Assembly (NCBI RefSeq): GCF_036785885.1
Contig: NC_092323.1
Span: 16,500,501 to 16,564,500 of the forward strand
Direction of reading: 5' to 3'
DNA: 64,000 nt
From: Coffea arabica
Taxonomy: Eukaryota > Streptophyta > Magnoliopsida > Gentianales > Rubiaceae
How positions within the stretch are numbered: position 1 is the stretch's first letter; each line of letters begins with the position of its first letter. The notes under the pieces are model-generated. The model saw only the letters and a list, made by a program, of their open reading frames with translations. It had not been told where the DNA came from and made no database searches. Positions 1 through 11,800 of the stretch are shown here, in pieces. Position numbers and translations under genes: made by a program.

Positions 1-563
1 TACCAAATCTTTTGCCTCTACCTGCAATTAATTGATGATTAGGTTGTCAGATTCTTCTGCAATGGTAACTGAATGCTCCTTTTATGGGACGAAAAAAGAA
101 ACACAAGATATTAATCACACATACCTGTTCGCACAGTTTTGTAGCTTTCAGAAATCCTAGGATACAATTTTCTGTCAAAATTTTGCAATTATCTGACAGT
201 TCATCAAAATTTTGTTTTCATAAATTGAGATTCAGGTGAAAAGAAATTTCCTTTAATGTGACCTTTTCATTATCAGAAGTTAAACAAAAGAAGAAAGGGT
301 GTTCTTTGATATGCAAATCAGATACCCGCATAACCTTCTTGGATGATGAATCTCTCTGTCACACACACAAACACGCACACACAAATTTAATGATGGTATT
401 AACAATGTTTCTTTTGGCAAATTTTGCAAGTAGTCAACCAGGATCCGTGGAATTCCCTTCCAGACCTTGTCAAACAATTTTGTGCTGGACAATCTTCCAG
501 TTATTTGGTCAATAGAACTTATATCTGATAAACAAAAAGTAAAAATTTCTTTTCATCTTGCAG
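1..563 (+). other. Probable intron of a gene entering from the left
   Basis: This stretch ends in a pyrimidine-rich tract and CAG at 561-563, directly before a well-behaved coding exon, so at least its right part is probably intron. I could not recognise an earlier exon in it. The open frames at 258-515 and 280-492 are short, A/T-rich and contain simple CACA-type sequence, and look like chance. Confidence 0.4.
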
Positions 564-714
564 GTTTGTAGACAGAGAAAACGAACTTAGGCAGGCAAAA
601 CCTCCGACTCCCCAACCACCACAGAGGGCACCATTGGATCCCTGGACTAAATCACGACTCAGCAGGCAATTTGCTCCTCCTAAAGAAGACAAAAGCTCAG
701 AGTCCGACAGTTGA
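564..714 (+). CDS. C-terminal exon of an unidentified protein (partial)
   Basis: This is the last coding exon of a gene whose remainder lies left of the window. It follows a CAG acceptor at 561-563, supplies one base to a split codon, then 49 codons, and stops at TGA 712-714. The encoded tail begins FVDRENELRQ, is proline-rich in the middle (PPTPQPPQRAPLDPW), has a basic stretch (KSRLSR) and ends in an acidic-serine tail (KEDKSSESDS). It contains no membrane segment or catalytic motif. The proline-rich, hydrophilic character suggests an exposed or disordered tail. I do not recognise the family. Codon use and the clean acceptor argue that it is real coding sequence. The start of the exon is inferred from splice consensus only. 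Confidence 0.6.
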
Positions 715-1691
715 GATATTTGTGCATGAACATTAGCATGAGGTTTATTTTGGCTTTTTGGTCTGAATTTCAAGATAATCCCCTTCTTCAACCACAAGTT
801 TTAATAGCTAGGCAAATGCTTGGAGCTTTATTTCAAGCATAATGTATTCATGTGCTACTAGAATCTTTCGCAACTGATGTGCTGTCAACTTCAAAGAACA
901 GTTTTCTGCACCAATGTAAAAATTGTGCATCAACCATGATTTTGGGAGGAAAGCAAGACTGCAAGAGCTGCCCTATTGGCAATATCTACTTCAATTACGA
1001 ATATTTGTTATGGCTTGATCTTTGATACAGTTGATGCAACTGAGGATTTTCTTTCTTCTTGTGGATAAAAATATCATGCGAGTTGGGAATGTTATTGTTA
1101 GAGAGTCCCAAGCTTGAGCCTAGAGTTCCCAGTTCTGGGAATCAGGATAATTTTTTTTGCGGATTGCAAGGAATATTAAGGATCGATACACACTTGTTAT
1201 TCATGTATTTTAAGTAAAATGGTCTTTTTCATCATCGCAATTCATTGAATTGAGTTGTCATTTTTTCCAGCTTTACTAACAATGATTACGGTTGGCTACC
1301 AACTTTGCAACTAAACCCCCTCACCTGCCATTTAATAATATATAGTAAGAAGACATCCCATTCTATCTGTTGGCCATTGGAACTAATGATAGACAAAATT
1401 CTTTAAAAAGATGTAATTGATAGACAAAAGTCTTTATCAAAAGTAATCTTAATTCTCTTCGACCAGGTCAAATTAAGCCAGGGTTTACAAAATTGGCCTC
1501 CCAGATTAAGCAACAACAGGTGCTGAGAAGGGTTTCCTTTCTACCAGTTTGAAACGATCAATCTTGAATACCATCCTTTTGTTTTAACTTTTACCTGAAT
1601 TGGTCTTGAAGTCTACTTCTATCAAGGAACTACTTATATAACAAGTCAAAGCATACATTCTTGTTATTGCTTTTTCATAGAGATAATAAAA
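715..1691. other. 3' UTR and intergenic sequence
   Basis: The first few hundred bases after the stop at 714 are presumably the 3' untranslated region of the left-edge gene. I see no clear poly(A) signal that I would commit to. The minus-strand open frame at 519-797 is the reverse complement of the exon and is not a gene. The rest is AT-rich with no feature I can support. Confidence 0.4.
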
Positions 1692-1835
1692 GCCGGTTTG
1701 GATTGCTATTTCCTAGATTTTTTGTAGAAAAATATACTGTAGCGATTTGATATATGTGAGATAAAAAAGTGATTGAAAAATGATTTCATAAAAAATATAA
1801 AAATTTTTGAAAAAAAATGGCAATCCAAACAAGGC
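1692..1835. mobile_element. MITE, 144 bp, with terminal inverted repeats
   Basis: The left end reads GCCGGTTTGGATTGCTATTT. The right end is its near-perfect inverse, AAATGGCAATCCAAACAAGGC, with one extra base, giving inverted repeats of about 20 bp. The interior is AT-rich with no coding potential. Short elements starting with a GTTTGGATTGC-type end are abundant in plant genomes. I could not identify a convincing target-site duplication, so the superfamily is left open. Confidence 0.6.
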
Positions 1836-3137
1836 GTGTCCCATTAATGCATCTATCTTATTATGTAGCAAGATATCATGAGTGACACCAAAGAAAAATA
1901 GATGTCTGGGGGATCCAATTATGCAGAACAAGCATTGCAGAGTACAATTTCAATATGAATTACTAATCAAGCTGTATTTTTTTGGGAGAGGAATGGGTTA
2001 GATGGTATCGGTGGAGGGAGTTAAAAAAAAAAAGCTGTATTTTTATCAAAGAGGATCTAAGTGGTTAGCAAGATGATAAACAAACACTCTATGCTGCAAC
2101 AAGTATTAATAAAAGAATTTGGCAAGTAACCTTTTTGGCAGTAAAATATGATGCTATTCTAAGATACATAACAACTTCTAGTTTACCTGCACCAAATAGT
2201 ACGATTTTTTAACATTTATTTTCTTGTTAATTTTCTCTTCTTTTTTTTTTTGGGTGGATCAAATTTCAATTGGTCCTAAAATTTGATATGATATTGAAAT
2301 CCTGGGATTGAAAGTTCAATTCAATTTCTGAATGCACAATGGCAATATAATAGATTTGGACACAGACCAAAAAACTTTTGCCAAAGTAGCCAGCATGCTT
2401 GAGTTGAGGGTTTGCTTTGCTTTGAATACAAAGTACATACGGTGTCATGTCTCTATACTTTCTCAAACCTTATCTTGCTTTCCCTTTCTTAAGTTTCATA
2501 GTAATCTTTTTACATGCAATGATTAGAATATGGAAAGTTTCATAGTATTCGGATACGTTTTCAGTCCACCTTCTAGGTGCACATTTTTAAAATTAAAGAA
2601 AATAGAATATAATATATTTATCAATTCTGTTTTCTTCCCCACTTTATTCATTATTAGTTTTTAAAAAGAATTAATTATGAGAAAACACTTTGTGTTAAAC
2701 TTTTATAGCATGCGAGTTAATTGCTATTCTAATGTTCTATCTTAAACTTCTTTTTCTTTCTCTTTTCCTTTTTTTTTTTCCTGTTTTATCTCTCTTAATA
2801 TTTAATATAGTAGAGAAAAGTTGTTTATTTTACTATTCTTTTTTTTTTTGAAAGAAAGTGGTTTATTTTTCTATGAAAGGCAAACGTACCGCTTATATTT
2901 TGTGAAATCTTTTCAGTTACATCTTTATATAAAAGTTGGACTCATCACTTCAACTCTTTTTATGAAAAGAGTAAAATCAGTCTTCTTGAATAACATAATA
3001 TGGCTCTTTTGGGTTTGCAATTACATCTTTTTAGTTCGTGGAATCTACAGTAACAAACTCCAAAAACACACAATCTCAAATGCACTAAAATAAAACAAAA
3101 TAAAATAAATCCTAAAATTTTTTCATCTTCCACATGC
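1836..3137. other. AT-rich intergenic sequence
   Basis: No gene found. It contains homopolymer T runs and short open frames (2266-2466, 2332-2526, 2821-3093) that have no motif, no splice context and a phenylalanine-leucine-rich, low-complexity translation. These look like chance. Confidence 0.4.
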
Positions 3138-4152
3138 AATCACCGCCACCACCGTTGGCAGTTAGGGGTGGGCAAAATTATCCGCTAACCCGAAAACCCG
3201 TCATATCCGATCCGATCCGATCCGAAAATTAGGATATCCGATTTTCATTATTTGATCGGGTCAAAAGAGGATAGGGTACCCGCTAAGATCCGGGGTGGGT
3301 TAGGGTCACATAATTAAAAATTCGCGGGTCCCCGATCCGCCCCGCATATATATATATTTATTTTTACTTTTATAGACACGCTATAAAATAATAAGTTAGA
3401 ACTAAATAAGTAATTTTATTGAACAAATTGCATTACAAATATGAGAGGCTATAGTTTATTTACAAGATTCATTTGTAGAGGCCATGATCTTATATTTTAT
3501 AGAAAAAAGTTTAATTAATGTGGAACATATATATTAAAAATTGTGCTACTTATTTCAAAATTTTATTGATTTTGAATTCTTTTAATTTTTTATCTTTTAT
3601 CTTATATTCTCTTCACATGCTTGTTTCTTGGTGGGAAACCTTTTTTTAGAAAAAAAAATTATTAAATTTTAGATGAATGTGTAAAATATAAAATTAAATT
3701 GGTATAAATCATTTTTTTTAAAAATTAAATGATAAATGGGGCGGGGCGGGTACCCGCTGACCCGACCCTATCTCAGTGGGTACCCGCTGATACGCGGGAC
3801 GGGTAAGGGTCAGAAAATAGCTGACCCGCAAGGTACGAGTCGGATCAGCCAAATGGTGAATGGGACGGGTATCCGACCCCGCGCCCACCCCCATTGGCAG
3901 CCACCCTCTTTTCTTTTTTTCATTCTCTCTCTTACTCTTTTCCTCTCTTTTTTCCTTCCTTCTTTCCTCTCCTCTCCCTCCTCCTCCCCCTTTTTGACCA
4001 CCCCCTTTTTCCTGTCTTCCTCACCCCGTCCAGGCCCCCTCTCCCCCTTTCTCTTCCTTGACTAGAGAGAGGGAGGAGAAGAAAGAAAGGAGGAGAGAGA
4101 CAAAAAAAAAAAAAAAAGAGAGGGGAGGGTGGCTACTGGCGGTGGTTGGCAA
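3138..4152. repeat. Foldback (hairpin) repeat split by a hAT-like insertion
   Basis: The left arm is at about 3138-3162 resuming at 3901-4000: a CACCGCCACCACCG motif, then GCCACCCTCTTTTC and a long pyrimidine tract. The right arm at about 4060-4152 is the inverse: a purine tract, then GAGGGTGGCTACTGGCGGTGGTTGGC. A single strand could therefore form a long imperfect hairpin. The left arm is interrupted at 3162 by a separate element (3163-3893). Outer boundaries are approximate; AT-rich flanks reaching about 3019 and 4255 may belong to the same element. The open frames in the pyrimidine tract are artefacts of low complexity. Confidence 0.55.
3163..3893. mobile_element. Non-autonomous hAT-like element with target duplication
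   Basis: The 731-bp element begins TAGGGGTGGGC and ends GCCCACCCCCA, inverted ends with one mismatch. It is flanked by TTGGCAGT (3155-3162) and TTGGCAGC (3894-3901), an 8-bp duplication with one difference, which is the length typical of hAT transposons. Inside both ends are subterminal repeats of GATCCGATCC, ACCCGCTGA and GGGTACCCGC type in both orientations. The interior is AT-rich and has no transposase. It is therefore a small element that would need a transposase supplied elsewhere. Confidence 0.75.
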
Positions 4153-4254
4153 TAGCAAAATTTTAATGAATTTATAAAAAATATCTAAAAAATTTTAAAT
4201 TCTAAAAAGTCCTAAAATACAACTTCAAAAATACCGAATCCAAATAAACCATTT

Positions 4255-7200
4255 ATAGGAAAAGTTTTACATATACACCGCTACAATAAAATTTTTGAAA
4301 AGCAGTCCTAAAAATACCTAATGCATGCGGAGCCATATACATTACAAATATTGCTTTCCCAACTCCTCAGAAAGCTTCCAAAATAAAAAATAAAAATTCC
4401 TGGATCAACACTAATTGTCACTAAAAGAAACTTCGTTCTGGATCAGTTTTTTTTGGTGGGATATTTTTTGAAAAAATCTCACTGTGCCAAAAGAGGCCGG
4501 ATCAGATGGTAAGACTCGTTCACCTTACATAAGGTATCGTGTTAGCTGGCCATCCGCAAAAAATATAACTGAAGACGTTGCAAAAATTTTTCTGGCCTGG
4601 CTTGACATTTTATTACAAACGTACCCTATTGTGAAAACTAACTTTTTTTCTGGCCTGGCTGACATTTTTTCACAAACATATTATACTATTTGTGAAACCA
4701 AAGTATGGAGAAATGCATGGACTGGTCTAAACAAAGACAAACACAGAGACGTAGCGATAGGTGCAAGGCTTGGCTCATCAGGGAATGTCCCACTTTTTAA
4801 TGTCCCAAACAAGCATGCTCTTGTGCAGAGACAAGTGTTTCTCTATGCCCTTTTTTTGGTTTCGAATCAAGAATGCTTATTGGTCGGTTGAGACAGAAGA
4901 CTTGGAACAGCTTAATGTAACTGGTAATTGTCATGATGGAGTTGTTAACACGTTATTATTGGCAATTGATTAGGACAATCGTTATGCAAAACTTGGGTTT
5001 TGCCTTTAATTAATTTCTTGATTAAAGAATCACCAATCTGTGACATTGTAGTTCTACTAAATAGAGTAATGTAATTGTGGATTCAACAATCTGCCTGTCC
5101 AAACCTGTATGAAGTGAACTACACCTCTATCCAGTCTTTTTACATAAAAATGCAATTTACCAAAAGAAAAAAAAAAAGCAACATAAGTTTCTCTTAATTT
5201 CCTTAGGCTTTTTTTCTTTTAATTTTCTTATTTTCTGGGTTTCCTATGTATTGTATCTTGAGGAATATAAAGAACAATGACCAAACGTTCTGCAATCACT
5301 TGTTAGTATAGTCAGCAAGCTTATTGTGCTAGAAGCAGATCATTTGCTTTTTACCAATTAATAGTGAAATCATCCTAACTTTTCTTATTTATGTTCTTTG
5401 TTTTGGGTATTTTTGCACAAGCAGGAGATTTGTGCATGAAACCATATTTCTGCTTTAGGTTTGGGACTATCCACTGTTTTTAAAGGACCTTTTTTTTTTT
5501 TCCTGAAAAGAAGTGTACAAAACTTGAAAGAAAGTAGAAAAGAAAAAGAAAGAAAGAAAAAGATGTACAACAATCTTGAACCAAATCTACTTGATACGCA
5601 TTATAGTGTTGATCTACCAAAGCTGATGTACTTCTTGCCCAAATTATATCGTTGAGTACCTCAGTTAGAAATTGTTATCAATTTGACTGATTGATATTTG
5701 AAGCCAATTCTTGAACTAAAATTGCACAATCGAATGAAAATTCTTGAAGGATGATTGTGGTATAAATAAAGTAGAATCCCTGTTCAAGACAAGCATGCTC
5801 CTCTAATGCACAAATGTTGCCAATGTATCTGGGTATTGTATACAAATTAATAAAACTTAAAACTAAAATTTAGTAATTGAATTATCAGATTGAATTTTAA
5901 ATTTTAAAGTGTCAAAATCCTAATATTTTGAATATGCAAACTTAAATGAAAAGCTGAAACAGAAAATTCCAAATTGGCAAATTCAGCATGGCAAAACAAA
6001 AGGAGTTTTTGGTAGGGCTATGCAAAAGGGAAAGAAACAAAACAAGATAAGGTTTACTTTAATTACTTTATCAGGAAAGGTTACTTCATCATATCACCAC
6101 ATAACAGCAGAAAAAGATTCATTAGATTTTGACTTCATAATTGGGCAGGCATAATTGCAAATAGCCAGATCAAATGATGTAAATGGACAACTAAATTGGT
6201 TGAGAATCATATATCCAAGAAAAGTAATTAAATAGTTTTACCATTAAAACCAATTGTAAGAGTAATTAGCAAACAATCATTCTGATTTAACAATATTACC
6301 ATACAAATGGAGGGATTGCTGGCCATCAAGAAGAAGGATGATTAGAATTCCCACATGCGAGTTAGTAAGATATGACTTAGTAATCATCATTTCACATCCA
6401 TATACATCATCAACTAAACCTGTTATTTTCATTAACCTAATCCAGCTACCACAGTTGCAAATTCTGATGACAGCACAAATGAAATTTGAATGTTTCTAGA
6501 AGTAAACACAAACAATTTTACACACAATTCTCAACTACTCAATTGCATGTTTCGTGTTCTTACAAATAAACGAAAACGAAAAGAGGCAAATTATGGGAAA
6601 AAAAAAGCACAATGTAGTATCTCTTGTCATAACTGGGCTATGGCATATAGACATAATGATGAACCCCAAAACCAAAAGTATGAAAAAGACATATATTATG
6701 CTTTATTTTTGGGGGTTGTTGAAAGATGACTTGTACTTATGTGGTACTTTTACTCCATCTAACTGCAAAGAAAATTCCAAAAAATGCAAAGAAAACAATT
6801 TGAAGAGGTTATCTAGGCGTCTCATATTGTTTTCTTGTCTTGCACTTCTTTAACTCTTTGGGAAACTATGAGATAGTTGTCAATGTCACTTTTCAGTTTT
6901 CACATATTCACAGACACTCAATTCTGTTTGTAAAAATATTTTGCAAGTAATTTTTTTTTTCTTACGGCCCTAGTTGAAAAGTATGAGCAGTGTTCTTCTT
7001 GTTGTACAAGAAAAAGATGTAGACGTGTCTTTCGGAAGAAATGCATTCAGGAAATAACAAGGATAATAAGTTCTTAATGTTATTAGCATAGGACTATCCA
7101 GGCCTATCAAATCTTAGGGATCATTAGCAGATGGCTGTACACAACAGTACAAGGACTTTAGAACTAGTTTCTCCTCCTTCATTCTAAAACTCCTCCAGTC

Positions 7201-8149
7201 AAAATCTTTTCCACCTCTCCAATGGTAGAGAGACCAGACAAATTTGGTCTTTGCTCATAAGAGAAACCATTCTTTAGTTTTTAGTTTTCCTTGTTTCAAT
7301 AAATTCTCCACCTAAAATTTAAAAAAACTAATCTCTACCCGATTCTACATACATACATACATATATATAATTGCTAGCTAGTTTATTCTTCCCCCCTTGA
7401 AATAGTAGCAAGGATTTTTTTCTTTTTTGCTCAAAATGTTAGGGAAGTTATTAGTAAGGATTTCACAGTACAAGGAGGCAATACCGATATCTTTTTCTTT
7501 TTCCTATGATCCTATTTATGTTATTTCTACCAATAAATTACGGGTTCCTTTCAACTTCGGGACAGAAAATTCTCTAGGATTCTACCCCTATTGTACGTTC
7601 TGCATGTGATGGTTACTTTTAGATTTTTAGAATATGAATATTATTATGGCATAAAACCAAGCAGAAATTCGTGTCACTGAAGATGTCCAATCAACCTCAA
7701 CATAAATGGGAAGATTGCAAGGAAAGAAATAGAAATAATTAAATACCAACTTGTGTGTATAAACAAAAACAAACTTTTTAACTCCCATGACAAATATATG
7801 GATTTTCTTTAATTCTTCTAAAAATGAATTGAAAGCAACAAGTTGGTAACAAACTAGTAGAGTATGTTGCATTTCTTTCTTGATAAGAAAATTTTGGTAT
7901 TTCACCAGAATATTGTCAACATAAAAATACCAAAATGTGAAAAAACATAGAAAAATTTGTCAAACAAACTTACCCTGTTGTACTGGTAGTAGAAAGAGAC
8001 ATCCAAGGCAGGAGAATTCAAAGGGACGTTAGTTTGTCTATATTGATCCTCTCCCTCCATTCTCTACTCTCTACCTTCTCTCACCTTTTCCATCATTTTT
8101 ATTGGCCATTCTCCACCCAAACTCAACCATCCTCTACCTAGTACCTACA
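4255..8149. other. Intergenic, AT-rich, no supported gene
   Basis: I see no gene here. The frame at 4484-4891 runs across a tandem duplication (TCTGGCCTGG at 4591 and again at 4649, period 58 bp) and has no recognisable domain. Other frames (5385-5655, 6490-6853, 7427-7609, 7627-7905) are low-complexity or interrupted. A short ATAC-type microsatellite lies near 7348-7368. The right end is presumably the promoter of the GUX copy A gene. Confidence 0.35.
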
Positions 8150-8299
8150 TAAATCTCTTTCTCATTATTGCTGTATAGTATTTGTCATCTCCTATACTAT
8201 CTCCATTCTGCACTTTTCAAGCCATTGCTGAGATGGGCTTCCCTTAATTTGCATGATCCCAGAGGAAAGTCAGTTTTGCTGATGCCTTCATGCTGAAAT
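8150..8299 (+). other. Probable 5' UTR exon of GUX copy A
   Basis: A strong donor, GTGAGT, lies at 8300, and a strong acceptor (GGTTATGCAG, ending 8789) precedes the exon that carries the start codon. This implies a non-coding first exon ending at 8299 and a 490-nt leader intron (8300-8789). A TATA-like CATAAAT sits near 8148. The transcription start is a guess; the donor-acceptor pair is what the sequence shows. ATGs in this leader, for example in TGAGATGGGC, are followed by early stops. Confidence 0.4.
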
Positions 8300-8858
8300 G
8301 TGAGTAAATATTTTGTGGGAATCTTCTTGAGCAGATTTAGTGTTGCATGTTTTCTTTAACCCAAATTAAAGTTTTCTTCTCTGCATTTATTCTTCCTGCT
8401 TCCCTAATTAAAAGCACATATATGAGGTTCGTTATTCCTCGTTTCTGAACAAGTGGGTGTTCTCACAGTCACTGCCTCTTTTCTACTCCCTTTTAAAACT
8501 TAAAAACAAAAAGATTGTATTTTATATACAAGTTCATAGGTATATTCATAGAGACACAGAAAAGATTGTGGGCATAGATAAATGTGTGTGATTTCTTATG
8601 GTTGTTGGAAATAGTGGCCCTTTTGACCATTTGATACTTTGATTCTTGATTTCTCTACATTCATTTTTTGTGTGATCGCTTCCTATATTTTTTTTCTTTT
8701 TTGAAAATTTTGACAAGATTACAGAAATTCTACAGCACATCTTATGGTACTTCACAGTATATATGATAATGCATGTTTTGGTTATGCAGATCATCAGCTT
8801 TCTTTCTTCAGCAGGACTAAATCAAACTAAAAGTGTCAGTGGCACATCTTCAAGCTCC

Positions 8859-11800
8859 ATGGAGGCAAGGCAACGATCGCTGTCAGTGGTTTCTTCTTCA
8901 ATGCTTTTGCTTTCTTCTAATTGGAAATTTTCATCTGATGCTTATTCCATCGGGAAGTCTCTCTTAGCAGTACAGAACATTATAATAATGCACCAGTAGG
9001 TGGAAGTTTGATGTTAATCCTGCATACTAGAGGATTAAGTATATGATTGGATTCGTATTTGTACAAATTTGTTTGTTGAGAAGAGTTGATTTCTTTGTTT
9101 TTGTGTTTTGCGATGGGGGTGGGAGGGTTAGGTTGGTTTTTATCCTTAAAAGGGACTTCTGTTCAGATTTATGAATTCATCAGTTTGAAGAGCTGACTTT
9201 TTTTTATTTGTTTCTCCCATATTGTTTACTACTATTTTCTTACTATATTTTCCTATGCCAATCCTTAATGCAGTACAGTCCCCAATCTTTAAGCACACTT
9301 CTTTTCTAATCAATCTCTTCCATTACACAATGTTCCAACTGTTGGTACCTCATTGACCTGCCATTATCCTGGAACTTTTGTTCCCCTGTAATTATGATAA
9401 CAAAATTAGTAGCCATGATTTTAAATTCTGTGCTTTTATTGATTTTGCTGCTGTGAGTATTTGATTGGATGGTTTCATAGTTGCAGTTCCTCTGTTTTCT
9501 TTTTTCTGTTTTCATGATTGTTTAGTTTCTAAGCATCCAAGGTGGCAGGATGAAATTTGCACAATCCACAATCTTCTGAAGTCTTGGCCACTGAGAGATG
9601 AAATGATGAGTCATCTCTTTCCTTGGTTAGATTTGACTCTAAAAAAGTAGATAGCTAGTGTAATGATCTCCAACTAAAAGGTCCCTAGTAAAAGGTGCTT
9701 GGAGAGCTTTCTTCTCTCCCTTGGCTAAGGCCTAGCCAAATCAGCCTAAAGTCAACTCTTGATGATTTTCTATTTTTTTCCTGCAAAAGCCTCTCAAGCT
9801 AGTAAATTAGTTGAAACTGCTTTAAGGTAGTCCATTATTATACTTTAGCCAAAATACAAGTGAGGCCAGTTTAGTTAATTACGCTTAGACAACTAGGGAT
9901 GCTTGACAAGTTACAACAGTTAAGTCTACTGACAAGAGTAACACTTGGATTTTATTAAGCAGTCCTATTTGATGTGAACCTAACTAATGTTTTTGTTTTT
10001 GTTTTTTTTTCCTTTTTTGAAGCTAACTAAGATCTTTCCTGAAAAAGTTGAGAGAATGGCTACCTCCACTTCCTCTACTTACCTAGTGAATAACAGTATC
10101 AAAATCCTACTACAGAATTAGATTAGAGCCCCATTTGGTCTAACTACGATAAAATTTAAGACAGGAATGAGAGATTTGCATCTTCAAATTTTCCTTGGAG
10201 AAAGGCAGGATTTTTGAGGAAGGATATTAACATAACAAGGAACTATTCCCCATTAGAAGTATATATTTTGCCTGATAGACTATAGATAGAGAACTGTTGA
10301 TTGGATTTTAGTTTAGGATCTACCCTTTAGGAGGTTGCCCTGATTGAGTATGAGTTACCCTTGATCAAGTGGTCTGGCCTCCTAAGATTTATTTCTCATG
10401 AGCAAAGAATTTCCTTTCCATAAGTAACATGGTGTGGCACATAACAGCACTGAGATTAGATATGCATATAGTGAACGTTGATGCATCTTATTTTTCCAGG
10501 ATTTTTAACATGTTCTGTTGTTTTGGAGCCAATCACCAATTTAATTTGCAAAAAAACTAAAATTTAGTGTATTAATGTAGATTACAGTCATGTACTGCTC
10601 AACTGCGCCATGAATGAGCTTTACAGAAGTCACTGAAATTGAAAGCTTGCATTTTCATTAGGCTTTTACCTTCCTATTAGAATATCAGAAACTTACAAGC
10701 AAAGCAAGTTTATAGCATCATATGCTCTGTGAACCCTTGACTAATATGCACAGTTTCCTCCTCTTATCAGAGAAGATGCATGTAAAAGGAGATTACACAA
10801 AATTAGAGTCAAGGCAATTGAGAAGCCCTTCCAGCTGATCTCATTACAAGAAAGAGGAGCAAAATACAGGCTTCATCCATTGAAATTAATCCTGTTTTTC
10901 ATTCTACTAGGCACTCTTCTGAAAATTATCTTCTCTCCAGCTGTTTGTATTGGTGACAGTATACCACAAGCAGTTTCTCGGTATGTCCTCATTTACTTTG
11001 GCTTTTCAATAAATGGGATTTCTAGTTTCTTCGCATGTTTCACTAGTCATAACTGATCATCATTTTACAAATGTTTAGCATGTGTAACTTGCCATGATAC
11101 AAAAGGACTATGACAATTTCTAATGTACATTTGCAATTTCCTGGCAAAAGTAATCTGATATTTAGAACAGATTCAATAGATATTCAGGTTGATAATTTTT
11201 TCAAACAACTACTACTTTGTCTCTAATTCATCATCTTGACCTATGTACTTGGCTAGGAAAGATGCTTATATGCATCGTCTTACACCTGAAACATTATTCT
11301 TCCAGAAATCGAATCAGAAAATTGTTTTGCTTTCAATATTTAGAAACTTTTGGACAAGATATTATTACTATTAAAACCTGAGCATCTGTTATGAACAACT
11401 CACTTGTTCTGTTATTCTAGATACGGTTAGCGTGTTAACGCTCAGCTAAGAATTGACCAATACATGTACCAAATAAGCAATATATGATCAACAAATGTTT
11501 GGTTATTCATTAATGAATAACTTATGTAATGCAGGCCACATTTTGTTAACAGGTGGATATGGGGTGGAGTGGATCCTCGTTATATATCACATGTTGATGT
11601 TAATTGGGATGAAGTCTCCAAAGTTGTGAAGAAGATGCCAGATAACAATAACATTCAACGAGTTGGCCTTCTCAATTTCAATAGAAGTGAAGTTAGTCAA
11701 TGGAAACAGTTTATTCCTTATGCCAATCACACAATCCTGAGGCTAGACTTTGCTGATAGTAATATTACCTGGGAATCCTTGTTTCCTGAGTGGATTGATG

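Noticed and set aside
3736..4065. 109-residue open frame, proline/serine/phenylalanine-rich
   Set aside because: It runs from the hAT-like element into a pyrimidine tract; the translation is low complexity and crosses a transposon boundary.
4484..4891. 135-residue open frame that looks fairly balanced
   Set aside because: It contains a 58-bp tandem duplication inside the frame, no domain motif and no splice or promoter context.
9465..9650. Peptide with HPRWQDEICTIHNLLKSWPL
   Set aside because: It looks somewhat coding but is short, has no splice partners, and lies in the long first intron of GUX copy A where skipping it keeps the phase.
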